From Patiria pectinifera (taxonomy: Eukaryota > Echinodermata > Asteroidea > Valvatida > Asterinidae), in NCBI GenBank assembly GCA_029964075.1, contig CM057147.1:15955513-16019512 (forward strand): a stretch of 64,000 nucleotides of DNA, read 5' to 3'. Below, one piece after another: positions 10,801-22,800 of this stretch (positions are counted from its first letter, which is position 1; each line of letters begins with the position of its first letter). Below the pieces are notes generated by a model. It did no database searches. It saw only the letters and a list, made by a program, of their open reading frames with translations, and was not told where the DNA came from. The translations under genes were made by a program, and so were the position numbers.

Positions 10801-13800
10801 TTTACACTCGTTGCTTCTCCCCACCCGGGAGTAAAATGTGTACCTGTGGAGATGGGAATGTGGAGATGGATGTTGGGTCTAAAAATCTGCCCGACGCAGC
10901 ATCAAACTGTGTAATTCTCAGAGAGCCTAGATGGTTTATGGATTATTTTTTCCCGGCCAAATATGCAGGGGTATTAAAGATATAGTCCATCATTTGTAAT
11001 TTGTGCATTTTGTTCGTTTGAAGCAACAAAAGCGCTCAAAATCTAAAGAAGGGCACTGAACAACTAAACCTGATGAAGTTTCAGCTCAGCTTCAGCTGTA
11101 TAGTCCGAGAAAAACAGCATTCTAGGATCTCAATTTCAAATCAAAAGTTGCTGAATCATGTTTTGAATTGGGTCTGAATTCAGCGTCGGAGACACGTTCT
11201 CACTGAGCCGATTGCAGCTGCGCGATGTCGCGCACTGATCCGACGAATGGTAGAGGCCGCGCGCGCGCGTGCGTCGTGTCAACGCTTGCGCGCACTTCGC
11301 CGAATAAAAAAACAAAACTACTAACGGAAATTTCCAACGGTGCGTCTTAGGACAATGACAAAGGACTGCCTTCCTCATAGTTTATCTGAAGAGCTTGTGA
11401 GCTTTAAACACCTGTTATTATAATTAGTATTCATGTATTATTTGCCCATACCTGTCCAGGTCTAGCTTCTCTCCAATAAGAAATGCGATGTTCTCGCAAT
11501 CTTTCTCCAGTGCATTGAGCGTGTTCTGAATGGTCTGGTTGATGGTCTTTTCAATGTGGACACACACCGTCTCAATCTGGTTGACACAGCGGCTCTGAAC
11601 GAGACAAAAAGACAGAGAGTAGACACAGAATTACCAACTTGATAACCCTTATCTTCTAGACGGATATTTTTGTATATTTGTGTGCAAATTATAAAATTTT
11701 CAAAAGGCAATATTTCCCGGCCAACTTCTGAAATACAGCCAAACACTGATTTACAGGAGTAAGTTCAACAGTATTTGTACGATATTTCTTGCCAAAATAT
11801 CATATGTTTCAATACTCCAGGGTGCGCACTGAATCGTAAATAAACAGTAGGCCATGCACAACGGTCAGCACACGGTCCGCCTCTACAGTTCACATGGACT
11901 TTGTCTGTGTGTACGAAAGGCACGAGGGATTAGCATGTTTAGATGTCACCCGGAGACAAGTCGAGGCAATCTTAACATCTTAATCGTCAGCCGTACCTTT
12001 GTACAAAAACAACCAGTGCGTGTTATCACGGCCTCCAGTAGGAACTGGTTAAAATGTCAACTTGAAAAACAATTTTGGGTAATGACGAAAGGACCCCTAC
12101 TTTGCTGGAGCTCTGAGGAACGTAGATGGTCGGCATGTCAAAGCCAGTCCGGTTCAGGCCGGGGCGCTTGCACAGCTCTTGGACAATCTGCATCAGGACC
12201 CGCTGCCGATCGCTCTCATGGCCGGCCTCGTCGGCTTTGCTGAGGTAGAACTTCATGCGGTCGGCGTGGGTCTCATTCAGCCGCTCCACCAGATTGAGGG
12301 TGCGCTTGCACAGGGCCTGGCCGATGGGGTCGAAGAAGACGAAGATGAGGTCGGCTAGGTTGCCTGGAGGATGAACGAGGAAAATAAATCATGAATAAAT
12401 GAAGATCAGATTCAAAATCCTTTCATTGATAAGTCTCTTCTGTTGATTGGCATTCATGTTCTTTCGGGGTTTTTTCAAGCATTTAATCAACAACGAGTTG
12501 ATCACAAGTCTATCACAAGTAAATAAAAAAGTTGATGACAAAATGATCACAATTCAGTTGAACGTCAGTAACCGAGTCAATCACAGCTCAGTTACAAGTT
12601 AATCAAAAGTCAAGTCACAAGTTTTGTCATAAAATTCCAGAGGACGAGCAATGACAAATTACATGTCTTTCTCGCGGTCAATTCAAATGCATGTCGCTGG
12701 TCACTTGTCTTGAGGCCGGATAATTGGTGATGAGGTTTTTGAAGACTTGTGGTCAACTTGTGATGAATTGTGATTGCCTAGTGATTGCCTTGTGATTGAC
12801 TTGTGACTGCCTTGTGATTGACTTGTGACAGCCTTGTGATCAACTTGTGATCGACTTGTGATTGACTTGTGATTGCCTTGCGATTGACTTGTGATTGCCT
12901 CGTGATTGCCTTGTATTTGCCTTGAGACTGACTTGCGATTGACTTGTGATCGACTTGTGACTGACTTGCGATTGACTTGTGATCGACTTGTGATTACCTT
13001 GCGATTGACTTGTGACTGACTTGTGATTGCCTTGGGATTGCCCTAGGATTGACTTGCGACGGATTATGGATCCAGGACCATGGTGATGGCCAGGCCCCAA
13101 TTTCATAGCTCTGCTTACCGTTAGCGAGAAGTCCCTGGTTACTGTAGCAGAAAATTCTGCACTTACGGTAAGAGTATTTCAAGGGTTAGCGAGGATTTTT
13201 GGCTTCTGCGTATGCGTACATCCTATAATTAAGAATTCTGTGCCAACAGGGTATGCACAGAATTTTTCTGCATGCGCTATTAGCACAAAATGGTGATCAT
13301 AATAGTAGAGCCATGAAATTGGGCCCTGGTTGCATGTTTGACCTTAAAACCTCTAAAGACATTAAGTATCATGAATCAACTTCCAAGTTGACCAATATTC
13401 CTTACTGGAACATTCTCCTAGTTGTCGCGCCATATGACTTGAGGTCAGGCATTTGATCAGTGACCTTCCCCACTAGATTACTCCACATTTCTTACCCAGC
13501 CAGATGATAGCCTTGTCCACGTCAAACGGGTACTTCATGTCGCCGTCCACAAGGCCCGGCGTGTCCACGAAGGTGACCAGACTGAAACGCTTCTGCTTGG
13601 ACGTGCTGATCTCCGTCGTCAGGTATTCCACCACGCCTGCAAGCAGCGAGTCAGAAAAACAAAGAAGGCCAGACTTCAATACAGGATGGCTCGAGAGCGA
13701 CTCAACGTGTACTTGTTTGAATTATAAGTAATGGCCTTTTCCCCCCAACTTTTTCCCTGTTTATTTTATTCTCATTTTATATATTGTTTATATATGTAAT

Positions 13801-16800
13801 GTTTTCCGATTGTTTTTCTTTCCAATGTTAACATGTATTGACCTTTATTGGGTGCTTTGAGTGTCTTTTCAATACCTGCCATCAACAAGCCTATAGCATT
13901 ATTATGGCTATTAATGAATTGCATTTTCTTTTATTTATTTCATTTTTTCCCTTCTTTTTCCTACATGTATACCGGTACATGTTTTTCCTTTGATTTCTTT
14001 CTGTACGTGTTTCTTGATTCCATTTTGGGTTGGGGTTGTAAATGTTGCATTGAACTTGAACTTGACTTGGCTTGGTTTTCATTGATTTTGATGGATCAAC
14101 AGTAGCCACCCAGATCCTCCAAAAATGCTTCATGCTGGTTTGGAAGATTTTGAAGGGATTGAGGAAGGTAGAGTCCAACCAATCTAACTTCACATAGTAT
14201 ATAAGAGTGTTCCAATGTAACACAGCACAGAGAAAGATTTTGAAGGATTTAGGACGGTTCATAGTAAAGACACATTGGGAGCTAGTGTAAAGTAGTGCTG
14301 TGGTGCCTGTAGTTTGGATCCAAGATTACATTACGTTCCCCTAACACAGTCGGTCCATGGCAAGTGCAACCAAGCCACCATATCGGCAGAGGTCACTGTC
14401 AACAAGATGAACCAAATCTCGGCAACTTGGACCCCAGAAATTCTAAGCATACCTCACCCACGATATACCGGTATCCACGGATATGGCGGGTCCATGTGCC
14501 GACATTCCCAAAACTAGATTAGAGGGTGCTCTAGTTAAAAGCACCCTCTGTACCTCGGTAATGGCTTGGCTGGGCTTGCCATGGACCAGCAGCATTAGGA
14601 AGACTGCACCAAAGTTTTGAAACATAGGTAATACCCATTACTTTTATTCCAATTAGTACAGCAGATAGGTGATGGGATTGTGCCATTGATGATACAGGCA
14701 TGGCATTTGGCACACAGTCAGAGCATGTCATGAGAAAGATATCTGGCTATAGGACCATCGCAGATTTCTCCTTGAAAAAAAAAATAGGTAGAATAACAAG
14801 CAACGGCCGCCATTTTGAAAATTATGAATGTTGCTTGTTATTCTACCGTTATTTTTTCAAAGGACAAATCTGCGACGGCCCTATTATCTTTAACACATAC
14901 TCTGCGTGCCAAATGCCATGCTTGTGTTATCAAAGGCACAATTCCCCCCAATATTTCCCCTATCTGCCCCACTGAATGTTGTTATGAGAGCGAAGATCAT
15001 GTTGTGGTTAAGAAAATTCAGGAACTTTCCCAGCCAAAAAAAATATGAAGGGAGTTGGCAATAAAACATAAAAAAAATCTGTATTAACACCCCCCCCCTG
15101 CCCTTCCTACCCCTCCCTCATTTTTCACCCCCCCCCCCCGGAAAAAGTTGTGACAGCTTTTGTCAATACCTGATGGTTCTGTCATGCTAAGTTTTTGAAA
15201 TTGTATTTTTAGTAAATGTTGAGTCGCGTCGACGTTTCCGATGTGGTGATGAGACGACATGATGAGCCAATCAAAGCAAAATGCCCGGCGTACTTCACCA
15301 CTACATCATGCTGCATTTCCTTGGGTTCGGACAGAATGCAGCCAAATGTAGTAATGAAGCACACGCGAGCGAACGAGGTGAACTGGACGAACTGTCTCCG
15401 ATGCAATGCAAAGCTGTTGTCCTCTGTGATGCGGGCAATGATTATTTAATACACTCGGGGGAAGCCAATGACACCCTCGGCTAACACCTTGACTGTTTAT
15501 AACTGTTTTTTTTTACCATGCTTATATACCGGTATTTTCACAAAAATGTTTGAGTGTATCACATTTAGGAATAGGATAATTGCATGTAAGTCATTAGGGG
15601 AAAGGACAAGATTTGTTGTTAAAGTTTTGACAATCCTGTGCGTCTTGATTCTAAAAGTTTGACCTGTGAAGTTGAGCTGAACAAAACAGTATTATGAGTA
15701 AACCTGGTCGACCTACATGTATATGTAGATTTTGATACAATAGATTTTGATTTCAGGTCGGTGGATTTGCATTAGGTTTCAATTAACTAAATTTTAGAGT
15801 TGTTCTCAACGACTGAAACAACAGATCTTTTACATACATTGTAGTCACTCTAAACTTTATAAGTCAAACTCTTCATGTACAATGTAAGTAGATTTTAAAA
15901 CAATAGATTTTGATTTCAGGTCGGTAGATTTGCATTAGTTTTCAATTAACTAGATTTTAGAGTTGTTCTCAACGACTGAAACAACAGATCTTTTACATAC
16001 ATTGTAGTCACTCCAAACTTTATAAGTCAAACTCTTCATGTGCAATGTACTTGAACTTCGGTATAATTTTGGTGTAGTTCTACTCTAGTGATGTTACCTA
16101 CATGTACTTCACTCTCACGCTTGATTCTAACTTTCTTTTTGTTTTCAAACTTTTTGAAAATGATTGAAGAGATGTACAATGTACCTGGGTTCAGGATGAA
16201 CATACACTGTGAGGTCCACCCATTGTCCATGCATGAAGTTTTGACAAACCGTTCCCAACCAATGCAACCGTGAAGGTCCGTGTCTAGTCGGAGGGGCTGT
16301 TCCCAATCTTGGCAGCGTGCCACACAGATACTTCGCTGACCACCTGTCCGCGCGACTACACTTCACCGGGCAGCTGATGGTGTTTAGAAAGATCGGACGC
16401 ATCAGCCCACCAGTGAAATGTGACCGCACGGCAGAGAAAAAAAAGGTGGGCACCGGTGATGTCCCGCCAAATTGGAACTCTTCTAGCCCAACCTCCATCG
16501 AAGCAAGCCGGTCGTCATCGACTGTGCCTTCCTTCCAAGACATTCTTGCACTTCTTACAGTCATTCGGCAGCGGAGTTGCAGTCAATCCCATCACAAGTC
16601 CGGTGATGTCAGTGTTTTTTTTGTTTTTTTTACAAGTTCAGTCACAACTTACACAAGTGAACAATAACAAAGGAAGGTTTTTTGTCATAATTCATTTGAA
16701 TAGCTTGTGACTGGACTTGGGACTGCAGGAATTGTGATGGACTTGTGATGGACTCGACTAAGCCGTCTGTGGGATCTGGCACAGACAAACTCCACAACTA

Positions 16801-19800
16801 ATTTGTACCCTCACTTGCAAAGAGTACTCTGTTTTATAGGCAAACTTTCCTGCAGCAATGTACGTAATCTTCTTTTTTTTTGTTTTTTATCTTGTACCGG
16901 TAACTGGATGACACTTACAGATGACAGTATCATTAAGCGTAGGCGTTCAAGGGTTCATACCAGTTTATCAGATTTCTCTTGTCCATCATTTATATATCAA
17001 TTACATGTAAGTGGGCTACCAGCATGGCACAAACAACAATTTAAAAAAAAAAAATTAAATGAAATTGCGTTCGTTGACGGTCATTTTTGTAGTGCAGCCC
17101 CTGTGTCCTGTGATGTGTACTGCACCGACTTCAGATCATTGGTACGCACGACTGTGTGCTGAGTGGATTAAAAGGTAATATAGGAACCAGTGACATTCAC
17201 CAGCATCACACAGTGCACAGATCCAAAACTAGGTAACTTTTAGTGAAAAAACCTAAAATTAGTGACCGACCCACTTAATAAAACTTTGTTTCATGGCACA
17301 TAAAGAAGACAGTATCATGCCATTTCCTAACGAGATTCAAAGAATGTTATTTATCATTAACGATAAAAGCAACCCTGTTTTTAGCAAACCAATCCCCCCT
17401 CCCCCCAACAAGACGATCTGAATTGCCTGGAAGATAAAGTTTTAGAAAAGGAGGAATCATCAAAAATCAACCTTTTTGCTGAGAACGGCTGAAGTTAGTA
17501 ACCCTCCTATGCAAACATACATTCTGTGCCAAGTAGTCCTTTCAGTCAAATCAAACACGTGACAGTTTTCGGTTACACCTCTATGTTCCGACACCCCTAT
17601 ATTCCGACTGCACATACCGGTATTCCTATTCCTAACCCTAACCCTAACCGGGAGTAACACAATCTAGGTTGTCGGAACATAGGGGTGTCGGAACATAGAG
17701 CAGTCACCCAGTTTTCAACCCTTAAGAATTCCCAGCCTACATAAAGCAAGATTGACTGGCTGGAACTGTTTAAGTAACTTGATGCAGCTATGCTTTGACT
17801 CCGGGTGAGTGATAAAGCAGCTGTGACCACAACTTGCCTGCTTTGTCCGTTGACCCAGTTTGACTAGTCACACTGCTTGCTTGACATATATGAACTGACT
17901 GCTAGTGACTGGCCTTTGTTAAAAGTACAGTAGGGGAAGTGGAAGTAAATTTTGACTGTCTGTGACTGTTTAAATAGCAGAACATGAATTTTTGGCAACC
18001 AGTAGTTTATTCCTTTCATGTACTTGGTGATAGTTTGCTAGTTACAGATACATACATTCATCATGCTTTTTTCGCTTTTCATCCTGAAAAATTGATTCTT
18101 TTTCTAAACTGCTACTTTTCTGGCTATACAAAAGTAACATGTATTCACTTATGTGTGCGACATTGACCAACGAAAAATTGGCCCATGTTCAGCTACTGAA
18201 TTATTACTTTACAACCTTTGAATTACTAGCGGCCTGACAACAATTCTGTTCTTCATACATGTGGGGTAGGCTGGTTCCCGCCCCACAACCAGTATCGATA
18301 ATGTACAGACCGGGAGCCAGTCTGCTCGCAAGGTGGATCTGTTTGTGACCAAAATTAAAACCATGTTGCAGAGGGTTTTAGATGCCCCCCCCCCTCCAAA
18401 AAAAAAAAGAGGGGGGGGAATTTTTGGTTGGAATAAAACATACAACTCGATAATTTGTTATAAACAGAGGGGAGGGGAAATTAATTTCTTGAAGAGCATG
18501 GAAACGCAACTTTCAGCTAGCATTTTGCTTCAAGTTGTCATAAAAAAAAATTAAAAATCTAAAATTTTTACATGTAGCTTAGCTTGGCCCTTTAACTTTA
18601 GCTTGACCAATGGACAGAGCACTCAGCATACTATTCAGAACATCAAGCGAACAACTTCTTTTCAGAACTACAGACTCACCTTCCAATTGCGCCAGTTCCT
18701 TGAAGTGGGGGTACAGGTGAAGCGTCGCATTGCCCTAAAACAGACAGAAAGGGAAAAGAAAATAGGGAGAAATAGTCCGGTAAGCATGGAGTACCGCAAT
18801 TTGAGGTTCATTGTACAGGTACACAGTCCAAAGTGAAACAAGTGAAAATGTTAAAGAGTTATAAACCAAAACTTCCTCAGCTTTTCGCAATGAATCTTCC
18901 CGAATCCTCTTAAATCCATCACTGGCAGGGGTTGATCCAGCTTTGGCTCAAGTGGGGTGGGGGGGGGGTGAGGGGTAGGGAGTTCCCCGTTTTCCTTTAT
19001 CCCACCCCCCTTTTTCCCCTGTAAATCCGCCATTGACAGTATCTGACCTCAAAGGGCACACATTTACACAAGGTGCATGTACTGGCTGGGGTCCTCACGT
19101 CCCATGTAAAAGTAATAGTGGCTGGGTTGTACATGCACATTCCTCAATCTTGCAAAATCCTCCAAAATCTCCTGGAGGATTTTGAAGGGTCTAGGGGGGT
19201 GACTGATCTAAGAAGGTGTCTAATGCCTCGTGTTGCTAGCCTTGGTCAAGGCGTTCGTCGATAGTATCCGTGGTGGTATCTGGAAGCTACCAAACACTGT
19301 ACCGCTACATGTCAATTCATATGCCATTGACTTAAGCAAGACGTTTTGACAAAACAACTGGCCATTAGTATGTAATAAAAACTGTTTTCAAGAAAAACTT
19401 GATAAGGTTAGGTAGCAAAATAACTGTGTTGGACTACAAGACACTATCGCAGAGCAACATCGCTACCCCACTATCATCTTGCGCCAGAACCGTCGTCACA
19501 AACTGGCACAGGTCCAAATTGTTAGGTCTTTTTATGGCAACTTGTCATCTTCTTGTTTTCCTTAATGAGAGTACCTGTACCTGACATGCTTTCATCAAAG
19601 TAATGCGGTGCAGTGGTCGGCGCACAAAACATGTATTCAAAGCATGTGGTTAATCCACATACGTATCGGCAAACATTTGCACAACAAATTGTGAATAATT
19701 ATAATCATACATGTATCATATGTAAGTTCAATACTGCCTGTTTTTTATTAAATTTTATACTGTCTGTTTACATGTATGTACAGAGAAACAACATATGTAG

Positions 19801-22800
19801 GCTACATGTACATCTGCTTATTAAAACGGATCCTGTTGGAAAATGAAAAATGTTAAAAACACCATTCTTAAAAAAAAAAAAACACTTACAACCTGCCTTC
19901 TCCCTAATGACAGAATGCCAATGACAGGGGTAATGATTCCAGTCGGACTCCCTTAACACAACATATTTTGGCAACTGCGACCATTGCCTAACTAAAACCG
20001 ACATTTCCGTTTGGCAAACGGGTGTGAATCATAAAAATGTCATCCTTATTTTCCACTCTGCTATCGTAAGTACAAAAAAGTGCTCAATCCAAATTTTCAG
20101 AAATCCAAGCGTATGGTTGGAATGACTCTAATGCACTCCTGACCCAGCACGCAATCCTTTCGTCAATTTCTCCGAAAAATGTTCAACAAACAGGAATTTA
20201 GGGCAACGAGCGCCCTATTGGTCCTGACACACTGAATAAACCCGGGGGACTCCCCCACTCACTGCAGACCGCACGTCTGTCATGTGCAATGAGCTACATA
20301 AGCAGCACAATGGCAGGCTGTTGATAACGCCAGACTGCCCCTCGGCTAACCCGTCTGTGTGCGGTTAACCGCAGGGTTCAATGGCAGTCAACAGCACATT
20401 GCTTGCTCATTCAAGCACTAGACCCCCTGCGTCCAATGGTGGGCAGGACAGGCGGCACAGACAGAGAGAGAAAAAAAAAGGGGGGTGGTTATTAACATCC
20501 AGTGCGGCCGACATGAACGATCAGCTGTCTGGTAGACATGAGTGTTTGCACATTACTCTTGAACGTCGGCAAGGCTGGTGTTTACAGAAGTCGTTAACCT
20601 CCGTGTTGAAAAAGAGTTGGAAAGTGTATGATTTTTTTGGTTCCCCCAGGGCACGCAGACCACAGTTGAGACAGGAGAGCTTTGCGACTCCACCAGTGGC
20701 TCCGTGAATACTGCGCCGATCCATTAAAAACAGGAACACAGAATAATTTATGCAGTATGTATGCTGGATGATGTCGACGAAAATTGTTCCTGGCGTATGA
20801 TGATAAAAATGCGATTTCAAAATATTGAGGAAATGACAAAATGAGGACAGACAGTACTAAACTAAATGTAGGACACCCAGTAGCACCACAGGGCTGCAAA
20901 CAGGGGGCTGGATAGCTCAGTTGCTAGCACACTTGTACAGTGTTCCGTAGGTCAAGAGTTCGAATCCCAACTCCAGTCAATTTCTTAAATTCAGCCTATT
21001 TTTAAACCAAGTAAGAAACTGCCCCTTTAAGCTTTCAAACTAAAAACTTCCCAAGCAGAATGTAAAAATCGTTCAACATCATCATCACATAAGGCTAAAG
21101 TTCATCAATTTGTTGGACAAAGCCCTCCTCCTGAATACACCATTCCTCTTTCTGTCGAGCCAATCTTGTCCATGCAGCCGTACCATACATGTTGTGATTT
21201 CATCTGCCCATCTGCTGTTTTTGTCATTCTCTTCTTCATTTTCCTGCTTGTAGTTCCTGGTAAAAATAGTTCTCTGCCCTACCGGTACCGTAAATATAAT
21301 ACTCAAGAGGACCAAAGAATTTCCAGAGTAAATAAAAACAAAGTCAAAGTCCATGGGTTACGAAAAAATTCACTTGGGAGTTAACTTATCGTTTCATTGT
21401 CGAATCGCTATAAATGAATCCAGACCAATGTACAATCACAAAGCCCCAGAGTCGGAGGTGTACAAGGAGCAGAGTCAGTGGTGTACATGTACATCTGAGT
21501 ACATCACATTCATGAGATGTTCATCCCAAGATAACAGACATATATTTTGCTTCAAAATCTTTCTGAATCCTTCATGAGTCCTTCCTGAATCCTTTCCAAA
21601 TTCTTCCCAAATCCTTCCTGAATCCTTCCCCAATCCTTCCTGAATATTTCCTGAATCCTTCACGAATCCTTCCAGAATCCTTCCCGAATCCTTCCTGAAT
21701 CCTCCCCAAATTCTTCCCGAATCCTTCCCCAATCCTCCCTGAATATTTCCTGAATCCTTCCCAAATCCTTCCTGAATCCATCCCGAATCCTTCCTGAATC
21801 TTTCCAGAATCCTTTCCAAATCCTTCCCGAATTCTTCCCGAATCCTTCCCGAATCCTTCCTGAATCCTTCCTGAATCCTTCCCGAATCCTTCCTGAATCC
21901 TTCCCGAGTCCTTGCCAATTCCTTCCTGAATCCTTCCCGAATCATTCCTGAACACTTCAAAATCCATCGCTTTGCAGAAACTCAAATTACCAATTCCTGT
22001 TTTAAGTTTTTGTCGTGTTTAAAGTGGTGGTCCACCGATTCAACCATTAACCCCGAACTGTAGTGTTAACTATACAGAATCTTATTGAATTTTTAAGTAA
22101 AGTTGAACAAAGAAATTGACTGGAGCAGGGTTTGAACCTGTGACCTCCGGATTGCCGTTCCGGTGCTCTACCAACTGAGCTATACAGCCCTACGTTAGCT
22201 GTTCCCCATTTTAGTCAATGCCTTTATTTAAGATTTCATTGAATTTGGCATGGTTTCGTTCGGCCCTATCCATACCAAATTCAGATTCTGTTTAATTTAC
22301 ACTCAAATAGTAAACTCATGGTATGCCCAATGATGCTGCACAGTAAACATGAAACAAGTGACGCTATGATCAATGTACATGTGACACTAACAGTAAAAAC
22401 TTGCTGGTCCTGATGGAAGTTTGGTGAGAAGTCTCAATTTGGCAAGCAGATGGTCACACAAGGGCGTTATTTCAACTGAACACCGGTGTTGCTGCCTGCT
22501 ACGTGTTACAAGTACAGCCTATCTCTTGTAGCAGATGGAAGTGATATGATGTATCATTATCAACGGAATGCCGGGTGCCAGTTTCATGGCACTGCTAAGT
22601 AGTGAATATAGAATTGTGCTTAGCGCAGGAAAGATTCCCTTAATAGCTTCATGGCACTGCTAAGTAGTGAATATAGAATTGTGCTTAGCACAGGAAAGAT
22701 TCTCTTAGCAAAAAGTGGTTACCGGCTATACTGCAATGCGATGTATGCTGCTAATGGACTGGTTCTTAGCAAGGGAAAGATTCCCTTAGCAAAAAGTGGT

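Noticed and set aside
12840-13182. Ser-Gln-His-Lys repeat protein on the minus strand
   Set aside because: Frame kept open by a 12-bp minisatellite inside a GTPase intron.
21475-21985. Two long overlapping minus-strand frames with Gly-Lys-Asp-Ser periodicity
   Set aside because: Produced entirely by the 11-bp satellite; no splice or start support.
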